DNA of 64,000 bases, from positions 96,423 through 160,422 of the forward strand of contig NZ_MUHA01000010.1 of assembly GCF_002217355.1 (NCBI RefSeq), in the 5' to 3' direction. Origin of the DNA: Flavobacterium oncorhynchi. Lineage in GTDB: Bacteria > Bacteroidota > Bacteroidia > Flavobacteriales > Flavobacteriaceae. The stretch's first letter is position 1, and every line of letters begins with the position of its first letter. Position numbers and translations under genes: made by a program. This document shows positions 53,293-61,996 of the stretch, one piece after another. The notes under the pieces are model-generated. The model did no database searches and was not told the DNA's origin. It worked only from the letters and a program-made list of their open reading frames with translations.

Positions 53293-53385
53293 TTATTTTT
53301 TCTTTTCTTCATCTTTTTTTTCTTCCTCCTTCTTTTGTTGTTCTTCATCAGCATAGGAAAGAACCCTGCTCTGCAAAGTATTCAT
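53293..53385 (-). pseudogene. 3' fragment of a Lys/Glu-rich gene fused to the repeat
   Basis: A 30-codon frame, MNTLQSR (from the repeat) followed by VLSYADEEQQ, KKEEEKKDEE, KKK and stop. The part encoded outside the repeat has no start of its own, so it looks like the end of a gene interrupted at the repeat boundary (53364/53365). Confidence 0.4.
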
Positions 53386-53513
53386 GACAAGCGCTGCGCA
53401 AATGTCTCTGACCTTGCGCTACCTTATCTTCTTCTTAAAAACGTAAGGTTCTAAAAGTCTCTGACTTTATTACAAAAATCACTTAATAATGACTATCCCT
53501 AAAAACTGACTTA
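53365..53513. repeat. About 150-base direct repeat, right copy, with transposase 3' fragment
   Basis: High-identity copy of 52152-52303. Minus-strand codons at 53483-53512 read KSVFRDSHY-stop, matching KSVFRDNHY-stop of the transposase. Confidence 0.85.
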
Positions 53514-53577
53514 AAATTATTCTATTTTATTCAATGTTGCTTCTAATTTAATTACTTTGCATAAAATTAAGAGTCAA

Positions 53578-54567
53578 ATGAATAAAATTTACTACCATCT
53601 GCTTTTTTGGTTGTTTATCTCATTGTATGTATTTGATTACATAGCTTCATTTTACAATCTAAAAGAGAGTATACTTTATACTTCATTTGAAGTTGCTGCT
53701 TTTTGCTCTGAATTTTACATTAACCTATTCATTCTGCTGCCTTTTGTTTTGAACAAAAAAGGAAAAACAGCTTATGTCTCAGCTTTAATTCTGCTGTTAA
53801 GTCTTAGTTTTTTAATCTATTACAGCACTGGATTGAATGTTGTTTTGTATGACGATGATTTGCTAAAATCATTTATCTCATTCCTTCTAAATCATTCGCT
53901 TTATCTTTTCATCTCTTATATTGTTTGGTTTTTCAATAAATATTTTACAGAAAAACAACTTCGCCTGCAGGCAGAAAATGAAAAACTGCAAACCGAAATG
54001 ATGCTGTTAAAATCACAAATCAGCCCGCATTTTCTTTTTAATGCCCTTAATAACATTTATGCACTAACATTGATAAAAAGTGACAATGCTCCAAAAATGC
54101 TTGCTTGTTTGGCTGATATACTTCGTTATTTTCTGTATGAAGGCGACAAGAAAAGCGTATCTCTTCTCTCAGAAATAGAAATAATTCACAAATACCTTCA
54201 AATTCAGGAATACCGAGAAATTGCAGGAATGAAAAATATAAGCTTTACCATTTCTAATGACAACTCTATTCCAGAGGTTCCTCCCCTATTATTTCTTACA
54301 TTAATAGAAAATGCTTTTAAGCATGGAGATATTATTGAAAACAAAAATGGTTTTGTCGACATAATTCTTACCGCTGTCAACAATAAAATTGAGTTTAGTG
54401 TTGTTAATTCTTTTCAGCCTAAATCAAAAAATCAAGGTATTGGATTGAAAAATATAGAATCGCAGCTCAAAAATCTGTTTGGAGACAATTACCAATTAAG
54501 TACCGAAGAAATCGATTCAATCTATAAAGTAAGTTTAAGTTTTTATGGAAACAAAGACAATATATAA
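53578..54567 (+). CDS. LytS-like sensor histidine kinase
   Basis: A 329-residue sensor with four hydrophobic helices (about 5-125) and a PF06580-type kinase domain: 'LKSQISPHFLFNALNNIYAL' (phospho-His), VPPLLFLTLIENAFKHGD, 'NQGIGLKNIESQLKNLFG'. It starts at the ATG MNKIYYH; a TTG at 53557 would add seven residues. It overlaps its response regulator by 23 bases. The signal is unknown. Confidence 0.92.
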   Translation: MNKIYYHLLFWLFISLYVFDYIASFYNLKESILYTSFEVAAFCSEFYINLFILLPFVLNKKGKTAYVSALILLLSLSFLIYYSTGLNVVLYDDDLLKSFISFLLNHSLYLFISYIVWFFNKYFTEKQLRLQAENEKLQTEMMLLKSQISPHFLFNALNNIYALTLIKSDNAPKMLACLADILRYFLYEGDKKSVSLLSEIEIIHKYLQIQEYREIAGMKNISFTISNDNSIPEVPPLLFLTLIENAFKHGDIIENKNGFVDIILTAVNNKIEFSVVNSFQPKSKNQGIGLKNIESQLKNLFGDNYQLSTEEIDSIYKVSLSFYGNKDNI

Positions 54568-55273
54568 ATGCGCCATCGTAGATGATGAAACTTTAGCTCG
54601 TACTTTAATACGCACTCATTTAATGCATATTCCTGAGCTCGAAATTGTCTACGAATGCTCGTCGGCACTTGAGGCCGGCAATTATTTAAAAACAAATAAA
54701 GTCGATTTACTGTTTCTAGACATTCAAATGCAGCATTTGTCTGGAATCGATTTCTTGAGGTCTCTTCAAAATCCGCCAAAAGTAATTTTTACAACAGCTT
54801 ACTCTGAATTTGCTTTAGATGGTTACGAATTAAATATTATAGATTATTTACTAAAACCCATAACTTTTGAACGCTTCTATAAGGCTGCAGCCAAAGCGCT
54901 GGAATTACTAAAATTAGAAAACGAGAGCAAAGATGCTGCTGAAGCCTCAGTTATAGATCAATCGATAGTTATAAAATCCAGTCATCAGCATATTAAAATT
55001 CTTTTGAGCGATATATTGTTTATTGAAGGTCTTCATAAATATGTAAAAATCGTAACCGAGAAAAAAACATATACTACTTTAATTGCTCTTACAGCGATGG
55101 AAGAAGAACTTTCAAAACAGCTTTTTTACCGCTGTCATCGTTCCTTTATTGTCAACCTAAGTAAAGTGGAACTGATTGATGGAAATTTAGCCATTATTGG
55201 GACTCATAAAATACCCATCAGCAAATTAAACAAACAAGAACTTCTTACCAAATTAGGTAAGAAAATTGGGTAA
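54545..55273 (+). CDS. LytTR-type response regulator
   Basis: A 242-residue regulator: receiver with Asp in 'LLFLDIQMQHLSGIDFL', KVIFTTAYSEFA and YLLKPI; LytTR domain (about 140-242) with 'ILFIEGLHKYVKIV', FYRCHRSFIVNLSKVEL and IPISKLNKQELL. It forms a pair with the overlapping kinase. The nearest candidate target is the agmatine-deiminase-like gene 140 bases downstream. Confidence 0.93.
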   Translation: METKTIYKCAIVDDETLARTLIRTHLMHIPELEIVYECSSALEAGNYLKTNKVDLLFLDIQMQHLSGIDFLRSLQNPPKVIFTTAYSEFALDGYELNIIDYLLKPITFERFYKAAAKALELLKLENESKDAAEASVIDQSIVIKSSHQHIKILLSDILFIEGLHKYVKIVTEKKTYTTLIALTAMEEELSKQLFYRCHRSFIVNLSKVELIDGNLAIIGTHKIPISKLNKQELLTKLGKKIG

Positions 55274-55333
55274 ATTAAGCGTTAAATAAACTTTCTGTAC
55301 CCAAACTAGTTCATTTGGGAGAAAAAAAAATAT

Positions 55334-55381
55334 CAGGGTTTTAAAAATTATTCTCTTTGTCGAGTAATTTTTAGAACCCTG
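55334..55381. repeat. Long hairpin between the regulator and deiminase genes
   Basis: Left arm CAGGGTTTTAAAAATTATTC and right arm GAGTAATTTTTAGAACCCTG pair at 18 of 20 positions. A T-run follows only on the minus strand. It may act as a terminator for antisense transcription or an RNA structure in the deiminase leader. Confidence 0.55.
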
Positions 55382-55413
55382 AACGCATTTATTCAATAAT
55401 TTAAAACATCAAA

Positions 55414-56559
55414 ATGTACAACAAAGCAATTTTATCAATGATTTTTGCCATTTTAATTTCAGCTTGCGACAGCAGCGAAGTCGAAGGATCGACACCAAAT
55501 CCTGATCCAACTTTACCAGTTACTAATGTTCTTTATACAATGCCTGAAGAATCTGCACCGCACGAAGGTACTTGGCTGCAGTGGCCGCATCAATATGAAT
55601 ATGGTGTAACATACAGAAACAGTTTAGACGCAACATGGGTAGCAATGACAAAAGCCCTTCAATCAACAGAAAAAGTTCATATTATAGCTTATGATGCTGC
55701 AGAACAATCAAGAATTGAAACTCTGCTGACAAATGCCGGTGTGCCATTAACTAACGTAAATTTTAAAATACACGAAACAAACGACGTTTGGGTGCGAGAC
55801 AACGGTCCTATTTTTGCAAAAGACCAATCTGGTCAATTGGTACTTCAAGATTGGGGATTTAATGGCTGGGGAGAAAAATTTGGTTATAAAAAATGTGATA
55901 AAGTCCCATCATTTATCGCTGGTGAAATTGGTATAAAAGCGGTAAACGTACCAATGGTAAACGAAGGCGGATCTGTGGAATTAGACGGCCACGGTGTAAT
56001 GATGGCTACAAAAAGTTCTGTCCTGAGCCAAAAGAACAGATCAACTCGAAATGCAGGTATGACGCAGGCTCAAGCCGAAGCTAATTTTACAAAATATTAC
56101 GGTGCAACAAAATTCATATGGTTAGAAGGCGGATTCAGCAAAGAAGATGTAACAGATATGCATATTGACGGTATTGCTAAATTTGTTCCTGGCAATAAAA
56201 TGGTAACCATGAATAACGATGATTTATTGAACTGGGGATTAACGCAAACCGATATAAACGTGTTATACAGCGCTTCTAACAAAAATAATGAAGCTTATAC
56301 TAAAGTATTTCTGCCATTGTCAAAAAATGATGTTGTGACTACAAATGGTACCAATCTAGGATACAAAGGCTGTTACATAAACTTTTATGTTGCCAACGGA
56401 AAAGTATTAGTTCCAAACTATCACGATCCAAACGATGCTGTTGCCAATACCATTATTGCCGGCTTATTTCCAGGAAGAACTGTTGTAGGTATTGATGTTC
56501 GAAATTTATACAAAAACGGCGGAATGGTTCACTGTGTAACACAACAGCAGCCTCAATAA
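55414..56559 (+). CDS. Agmatine deiminase / peptidyl-arginine deiminase family lipoprotein
   Basis: A 381-residue protein of the PAD_porph (AguA) type. Motifs: PEESAPHEGTWLQWPHQYEY, 'NDVWVRDNGPIF' (W-x-R-D), GGSVELDGHG, 'DVTDMHIDGIAKFV' (catalytic His-Asp) and the C-terminal catalytic Cys in GGMVHCVTQQQP. The lipoprotein signal (ISAC, Cys18) places it in an envelope membrane, unlike cytosolic AguA. It could deiminate agmatine or C-terminal arginine of peptides. Terminator at 56579-56617. Confidence 0.9.
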   Translation: MYNKAILSMIFAILISACDSSEVEGSTPNPDPTLPVTNVLYTMPEESAPHEGTWLQWPHQYEYGVTYRNSLDATWVAMTKALQSTEKVHIIAYDAAEQSRIETLLTNAGVPLTNVNFKIHETNDVWVRDNGPIFAKDQSGQLVLQDWGFNGWGEKFGYKKCDKVPSFIAGEIGIKAVNVPMVNEGGSVELDGHGVMMATKSSVLSQKNRSTRNAGMTQAQAEANFTKYYGATKFIWLEGGFSKEDVTDMHIDGIAKFVPGNKMVTMNNDDLLNWGLTQTDINVLYSASNKNNEAYTKVFLPLSKNDVVTTNGTNLGYKGCYINFYVANGKVLVPNYHDPNDAVANTIIAGLFPGRTVVGIDVRNLYKNGGMVHCVTQQQPQ

Positions 56560-56578
56560 TAAAAACGCGCAAAACTCA

Positions 56579-56617
56579 AAAGCTCCCTAAACAATACTGT
56601 TTTAAGGAGCTTTTTTC
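56579..56617 (+). terminator. Terminator of the deiminase gene
   Basis: AAAGCTCC / GGAGCTTT stem with TTTTTT, about 20 bases after the stop. Confidence 0.85.
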
Positions 56618-56660
56618 ATTTACATGATCAATTGTTTTATTCCCGCATTGGTATGTTTTT

Positions 56661-57005
56661 AACACATAGAAACATAGATTTCTTTGTCATTAAAGGCGTT
56701 TCACTTGTTTTAAATACACAAAGTATGCCTATGCGCGATGTCATTAAGTTAAAGAATGATTTAAAAATGATTTAAGATTTTTGACTAACGATTTTTGATT
56801 TCAGAATTACAAAATGGCATAGAATCAACGGTTTTATTATTAAGTAACACAGAAATCAAAAATCAGCAATCGTTAATCTTCAATCTAAAATCTCTTAACT
56901 TAATGATATTGCATTATGCGAAAGAAATGTATTTCTTTACGCATCTTTTTCCAGCTATAAAACCTATGTCCCTATGTGTTTTAAACATTTTTTTTAAATT
57001 ACAGC
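56661..57005. repeat. Long palindromic element, copy A
   Basis: Outer arms AACACATAGAAACATAG and CCTATGTCCCTATGTGTT, plus an inner inverted pair (TTTTTGACTAACGATTTTTG against AAATCAAAAATCAGCAATCG with TTAACTTAATG ends). The whole stretch can fold on itself. It shares 'GGCGTTTCACTT', TTTTAAATACACAAAGTA and AGAAATGTATTTCT with copy B at 61751-61909. The reading frame at 56795-57076 is not a gene. Confidence 0.75.
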
Positions 57006-57011
57006 CAACGT

Positions 57012-57878
57012 TTATACCTTTTGTTTCCACTTCAATCTTTGAGATTTCCGATAAACTAAAGGAGAGACTCCTTTGATTTCTTTAAACTTTCTATTGAAAT
57101 TCGAAATATTATTAAAGCCGCACAATTCTGAAACTTCCAGAACCGAAAGCTCATGCGATTTCGACAACAGCTTCCCTGCTCTCTCAATTCTTATTTCGAT
57201 CAAAAACTGAAAAAAAGTTTTATTTGTCCGCACTTTAAAATATTTACAAAACGCATTTTTGGTCATATTCGATAAAGCAGCAATTTCGTCGAGCGTAATA
57301 TTTTTTTGAAAATTAGTCATTACATATTCAAAAACCGTCTGCATTCTCTTGCCTTCATTGTCCGTGATTTTCTTATCATATATATAACTCGAAAGCGGCG
57401 TTTTTTTATCCTGCGAAAGCTTTTTTGTTATTTCTAAAAAAAGCATAAACCGATCAAATTCATTAACCGATTTAATCTTTTTAAAAGATTTAATAACTTT
57501 ATTAGATGGATTATTAACCACAAAGCCATTTTTACAGCCTTCCCAAAACGGTTGAATCTCTTTTAATGCGGGCAATGAAAAGAAATCCTTCCCAAAAGAA
57601 TTGGCAGTAAAAAACAATGTTAACATCACAGATAATTCTTCTGTATTGGCATCACTTCTAAATACGTGAGGCAAATTACTGCCTATAACTACCACATCCC
57701 CTTTTTGATAGGGTGAAATAGTATCACCTACAAAAATGGTTCCTTCGCCATTTTCAATGTAGCTGATTTGTATTTCTTCGTGCTGATGCAATTTATCATA
57801 GAAAACAAACTCAATATCCTCTTGATAAATCAGTGAATCTTCTTTAGTTTTTGGAATCTTAAATGGAAATACTTTCAT
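57012..57878 (-). CDS. AraC-family regulator of hydroxyproline use
   Basis: A 288-residue regulator. N-terminal cupin sensor (about 1-110: HQHEEIQISYIENGEGTIF, GDVVVIGSNLPHVF) and C-terminal AraC domain (about 190-288: ITLDEIAALSNMTKNAFCKYF and 'VLEVSELCGFNNISNFNRKF'). The ATG at 57878 begins MKVFPFKIPK; 57920 is a possible longer start. It is divergent from the four-enzyme hydroxyproline operon and probably its activator; that target is inferred from position. Confidence 0.88.
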   Translation of the reverse strand: MKVFPFKIPKTKEDSLIYQEDIEFVFYDKLHQHEEIQISYIENGEGTIFVGDTISPYQKGDVVVIGSNLPHVFRSDANTEELSVMLTLFFTANSFGKDFFSLPALKEIQPFWEGCKNGFVVNNPSNKVIKSFKKIKSVNEFDRFMLFLEITKKLSQDKKTPLSSYIYDKKITDNEGKRMQTVFEYVMTNFQKNITLDEIAALSNMTKNAFCKYFKVRTNKTFFQFLIEIRIERAGKLLSKSHELSVLEVSELCGFNNISNFNRKFKEIKGVSPLVYRKSQRLKWKQKV

Positions 57879-58042
57879 AATCAATTTAATTACATGTGAT
57901 AAATATAAAAAAATGTACACATATTAAGTAATAATTTTAAAAATTAATACTAAATCGGATAATATAGTATCTTTTTGTGATAACTTCCCTAAGCACATAT
58001 TTACCACTTATAAATATTTTTGAAAAAATTAAAATCGTAATT

Positions 58043-58963
58043 ATGAGTATTCAATGGAAAGGCGTTATGCCAGCAGTAACCACAAAATTTACTGCCGATG
58101 ACAAATTAGACTTCAATATGTTTGGAGTAAATGTTAAAGCTCAACTCGAAGCAGGTGTTTCTGGAATAATTTTAGGAGGTACACTTGGCGAGGCAAGCAC
58201 TTTATTACAAGATGAAAAAAAAGAATTAATTCAAGAAACAATCAATATCGTTAACGGGCAAGTTCCGGTAATTATGAATATAGCCGAGCAAACTACTCGT
58301 GCCGCGATTCTTGCTGCTAATGAAGCAGAAAAAAATGGAGCAAAAGGTTTAATGCTACTTCCTCCTATGCGTTACAATGCTGCAAGTCACGAAACAGTAA
58401 CTTATTTCTCTGAAATTGCAAAAAGCACTTCACTTCCTATCATGATTTATAACAACCCTATAGATTATAAAATAGAAGTAACATTAGATATGTTTGAAGA
58501 AATTTTAAAATTCGACAACATTCAAGCCGTAAAAGAATCTACAAGAGACATCTCGAATGTAACTAGAATTATAAACCGTTTTAACGGAAGATTAAAAATC
58601 TTATCAGGAGTTGATACGCTGGCACTAGAAAGTATCTTCATGGGATCTGACGGATGGGTTTCTGGTTTAGTGGATGCTTTCCCTGCGGAAACTGTAGCGA
58701 TTTTCAAACTGGCAAAAGCAGGAAGAGCCGAAGAAGCTTTGGCTATTTACAGATGGTTTTTACCTCTTTTAGAATTAGATATTAATCCGCTTTTAGTACA
58801 AAATATAAAACTGGCTGAAGTTGCCACAGGTTTAGGAACAGAACATGTTCGTGCACCAAGATTACCGCTTCACGGAGCTGAAAGAGAAAGAGTGTTGGCT
58901 ATTATCAGCGAAAGCCTACGCACAAGACCTACACTTCCAGATTACAAGTCTATAGTATTATAA
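58043..58963 (+). CDS. DapA-family 1-pyrroline-4-hydroxy-2-carboxylate deaminase
   Basis: A 306-residue aldolase-fold enzyme. Schiff-base Lys164 (QAVKEST), Tyr136 (MIYNNP) and the GGTLGE loop at 45-50 are visible. The next three genes give the pathway: this enzyme deaminates and dehydrates 1-pyrroline-4-hydroxy-2-carboxylate to 2-oxoglutarate semialdehyde. A dihydrodipicolinate synthase role is unlikely in this context. Start: ATG at 58043 (MSIQWKGVMPAVTT), typical of the family; the open frame from 57977 has no support. Confidence 0.88.
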   Translation: MSIQWKGVMPAVTTKFTADDKLDFNMFGVNVKAQLEAGVSGIILGGTLGEASTLLQDEKKELIQETINIVNGQVPVIMNIAEQTTRAAILAANEAEKNGAKGLMLLPPMRYNAASHETVTYFSEIAKSTSLPIMIYNNPIDYKIEVTLDMFEEILKFDNIQAVKESTRDISNVTRIINRFNGRLKILSGVDTLALESIFMGSDGWVSGLVDAFPAETVAIFKLAKAGRAEEALAIYRWFLPLLELDINPLLVQNIKLAEVATGLGTEHVRAPRLPLHGAERERVLAIISESLRTRPTLPDYKSIVL

Positions 58964-59124
58964 GCTTGTATTAAACAGAAAATTAATCTTTTTTCTCAAA
59001 AAGTTTAATTTGGTTGATTTAGTTTGTTTGTTTTTGAGCTGGTTATTACATTAATAACCAGCACACAAAAACACTGTAATTTTTAACAAATCTGGATTTA
59101 ACTTTAATCTTAACATATAAAAAA

Positions 59125-60708
59125 ATGATTACAGGAAAAAATTATGTGGGAAGTCAGCTTTTAGCAGGCGGAACCAAAACATATAAAACCATAAACCCAC
59201 AGTGGAATATCGAAAATCCCTGGACATTTACAGAAGCTTCTCCTGAAGAAATCGAACAGGCGATTGCTTTGGCTGATGATGCTTTTAAAATTTATAAAAA
59301 TTATCCAGCCGCAAAAAAAGCTTCTTTCTTAAATTCAATTGCAGACGAAATTCTGGAATTGGGAGATGCTTTATTAGAAATATACTGCACCGAATCAGGT
59401 TTTTTAAAAGGCAGAGCAGAATCTGAAAGAGGACGTACTATTTTTCAATTACGTTCTTTTGCTAATATGCTTTTAGAAGGAAGCTGGCTTGAAGCGACTA
59501 TCGATACTGCAATTCCAGATCGAACACCGCTCCCGAAAGAAGATTTACGCAAAATGCTGGTTCCGTTAGGTCCAGTTGTTGTTTTTGGATCTAGTAATTT
59601 CCCTTTTGCCTTCTCTACCGCAGGAGGCGATACAGCATCAGCTTTAGCTGCAGGATGTCCTGTAATTGTAAAGAGCCATTCGATGCATATTGCAACAGGC
59701 GAAATGGTTGCATCGGCAGTGATCAAAGCTGCAAAAAAACACCAAATGCCCGAAGGTGTTTTTTCTAATTTAATTGGCAGCGGTACAACACTTGGTACAA
59801 GTTTAGTAAAACATCCGCTTGTAAAAGCTGTTGGATTTACAGGAAGTATAAACGGAGGACGCGCTTTATTTGATCTGGCTTCACAACGCCCAGAACCAAT
59901 ACCTGTTTTTGCCGAAATGGGAAGCATTAATCCTGTCGTTATTTTACCAGAAGCATTAGAAAAAAACAGTAAAAAATGGGCAGCCGTTTATGCTGGTTCA
60001 ATCACACTTGGAACGGGACAATTTTGTACCAATCCGGGGTTGCTTTTAGGAATAAAAGGAGAAAATTTAGATCAGTTTTCAAAAGAATTAGCAGACGAAA
60101 TCGAAAAAATAGCGCCTTCTTGTATGCTGCATCCGTCGATTAAAGCTGATTTTAATAACGGCAGAGAAAAAATCAGATCTCAAAACGGAGTTACAACTGT
60201 TGCTGAATATAAAGAAGAAACTGCTCCTAATTATGCACAGCAAACCGTATTGAGTGTAGATGGCAAAACATTCTTAGAAAATACAGTATTAAGTCATGAA
60301 GTTTTTGGTCCGTTTTCTATTATTGTTCAATGCGAAAATCTAGAAGAACTTACTGCAATTATTAATAAATTAGACGGACAGCTGACTGGAACTATAATTG
60401 CCGAATCTGCCGAAATTTCAAATTACGACACTGTTATAAGTGCTTTACAAAACAGAGTTGGTCGTTTAATTTTTAACGGAGTTCCAACTGGTGTTGAAGT
60501 ATGTGCTTCGATGCTGCACGGAGGCCCTTACCCTGCATCGTCGGATTCTAGGTTTACTGCTGTGGGAATTCATGCCGTAAAACGATGGGTACGTCCTTTT
60601 AGTTATCAAAATTGGCCGGATGAATTACTTCCGGAAGCACTTCAGAATAAAAACCCATTAAATATCAATAGAACTGTTAATGATGTAATAACAAACAAAC
60701 CTATTTAA
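59125..60708 (+). CDS. 2-oxoglutarate semialdehyde (2,5-dioxovalerate) dehydrogenase
   Basis: A 527-residue NAD(P)-dependent aldehyde dehydrogenase. The catalytic Glu is in 'VFAEMGSINPVVI' near 263 and the Cys in GTGQFCTNPG near 301; the cofactor region is FGSSNFPFAFSTAGGDTASA. Length and the N-terminal start (GKNYVGSQ) fit the alpha-ketoglutarate semialdehyde group. It catalyses the last step, to 2-oxoglutarate. It is 161 bases after the deaminase gene and three bases before the epimerase gene. Confidence 0.92.
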   Translation: MITGKNYVGSQLLAGGTKTYKTINPQWNIENPWTFTEASPEEIEQAIALADDAFKIYKNYPAAKKASFLNSIADEILELGDALLEIYCTESGFLKGRAESERGRTIFQLRSFANMLLEGSWLEATIDTAIPDRTPLPKEDLRKMLVPLGPVVVFGSSNFPFAFSTAGGDTASALAAGCPVIVKSHSMHIATGEMVASAVIKAAKKHQMPEGVFSNLIGSGTTLGTSLVKHPLVKAVGFTGSINGGRALFDLASQRPEPIPVFAEMGSINPVVILPEALEKNSKKWAAVYAGSITLGTGQFCTNPGLLLGIKGENLDQFSKELADEIEKIAPSCMLHPSIKADFNNGREKIRSQNGVTTVAEYKEETAPNYAQQTVLSVDGKTFLENTVLSHEVFGPFSIIVQCENLEELTAIINKLDGQLTGTIIAESAEISNYDTVISALQNRVGRLIFNGVPTGVEVCASMLHGGPYPASSDSRFTAVGIHAVKRWVRPFSYQNWPDELLPEALQNKNPLNINRTVNDVITNKPI

Positions 60709-60711
60709 TTT

Positions 60712-61722
60712 ATGCCAAGAAAAACTTTTTTTTGTGTCGATGCACACACCTGTGGTAATCCAGTGAGAGTGGTTGCCGGCGGCGGTCCAAATTTAATTGG
60801 TAACAATATGAGCGAAAAACGCCAGCACTTTTTAAAAGAATACGACTGGATTCGCAAAGGACTAATGTTTGAACCCCGAGGTCATGATATGATGAGCGGC
60901 AGTATACTTTATCCGCCAAGTAATCCTGATAATGATTTTGGTATTTTGTTTATCGAAACTTCTGGCTGCTTGCCTATGTGCGGCCACGGAACTATCGGAA
61001 CAATTACAATTGCTGTTGAAGAAGGATTGGTTACTCCAAAAATTCCAGGAAAAATAAAAATGGAAGCGCCCGCTGGTTTAGTTCAAATTGAATATCAGCA
61101 AACAGGAAAAAAAGTAGATTGGGTACGTTTAATCAATGTAAAATCATATCTCGCTGCCGAAGGACTTACTATTGATTGTCCTGAACTTGGCGAAATAACT
61201 TTTGATGTTGCTTATGGCGGAAATTATTATGCCATTGTAGATCCGCAGACTAATTTTTCGGGAATACAAGATTTTACGGCAGCAAAAATTGTACAATACA
61301 GTCAGGAAGTTCGCAAACGCATCAACGAGAAATATCCTGACAAGTTTATTCACTCAGAAAACAGCACTATTAGAGATGTAAGTCATATGCTTTGGACAGG
61401 AGATCCGTTAGATTCTTCATCATCTGGACGAAATGCGGTTTTTTATGGAGACAAAGCAATCGATCGATCACCTTGCGGAACAGGAACCTCAGCCAGATTG
61501 GCACAGCTTCATGCGAAAGGTAAACTAAAAAAAGGCGAAGATTTTATTCACGAAAGTTTTATTGGCAGCAAATTTATAGGAAGAGTTGAAGAAGAAACTT
61601 CTATCGGAGATATTAAAGCCATTGTACCAAGTATTCAAGGATGGGCAAAAGTATATGGTTACAACAATATAATTATTGATGAAGAAGATGATCCTTACGC
61701 ATTTGGATTTCAAGTAATCTAA
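60712..61722 (+). CDS. 4-hydroxyproline 2-epimerase (proline racemase family)
   Basis: A 336-residue enzyme with both catalytic cysteines: Cys90 in 'LPMCGHGTIG' and Cys255 in DRSPCGTGTSARLAQL. Two Cys mark racemase/epimerase members, whereas the dehydratases have Thr at the second place. It converts trans-4-hydroxy-L-proline to cis-4-hydroxy-D-proline. It is three bases behind the dehydrogenase gene. Copy B of the palindromic element separates it from the oxidase gene. Confidence 0.93.
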   Translation: MPRKTFFCVDAHTCGNPVRVVAGGGPNLIGNNMSEKRQHFLKEYDWIRKGLMFEPRGHDMMSGSILYPPSNPDNDFGILFIETSGCLPMCGHGTIGTITIAVEEGLVTPKIPGKIKMEAPAGLVQIEYQQTGKKVDWVRLINVKSYLAAEGLTIDCPELGEITFDVAYGGNYYAIVDPQTNFSGIQDFTAAKIVQYSQEVRKRINEKYPDKFIHSENSTIRDVSHMLWTGDPLDSSSSGRNAVFYGDKAIDRSPCGTGTSARLAQLHAKGKLKKGEDFIHESFIGSKFIGRVEEETSIGDIKAIVPSIQGWAKVYGYNNIIIDEEDDPYAFGFQVI

Positions 61723-61750
61723 TTTTTTCTGCCTATTAATACAATTATTT

Positions 61751-61909
61751 AACACATAGAAACATAGATGCTTAATCTTGAAAAAAAGGCGTTTCACTTA
61801 TTTTAAATACACAAAGTAAGCTTTGTGAGAGAAATGTATTTCTCTTTTGTATTCTTTTATTATACAAAAAAAGCCTATGTTTCTATCCGTTGAAGAAAAT
61901 TACAGCCAG
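61751..61909. repeat. Long palindromic element, copy B
   Basis: Outer arms AACACATAGAAACATAGAT and GCCTATGTTTCTATCCGTT, internal 'AGAGAAATGTATTTCTCTT' palindrome, and the blocks GGCGTTTCACTT and TTTTAAATACACAAAGTA also found in copy A. It lies within the hydroxyproline gene cluster. Confidence 0.75.
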
Positions 61910-61996
61910 CAGATCAATTTAATTTAATATCAAGTAAAATCATTGGTTTTAGCACATAATTACGCTTACCAATGCTTTTTAAAATGCATAATTTTA

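Noticed and set aside
56795-57076. 93-codon open frame upstream of the AraC regulator
   Set aside because: It is made by the long palindromic repeat and overlaps the regulator's 3' end on the other strand.
58043-58963. Lysine-pathway dihydrodipicolinate synthase
   Set aside because: The fold is the same, but the operon with epimerase, oxidase and semialdehyde dehydrogenase fits the hydroxyproline deaminase.
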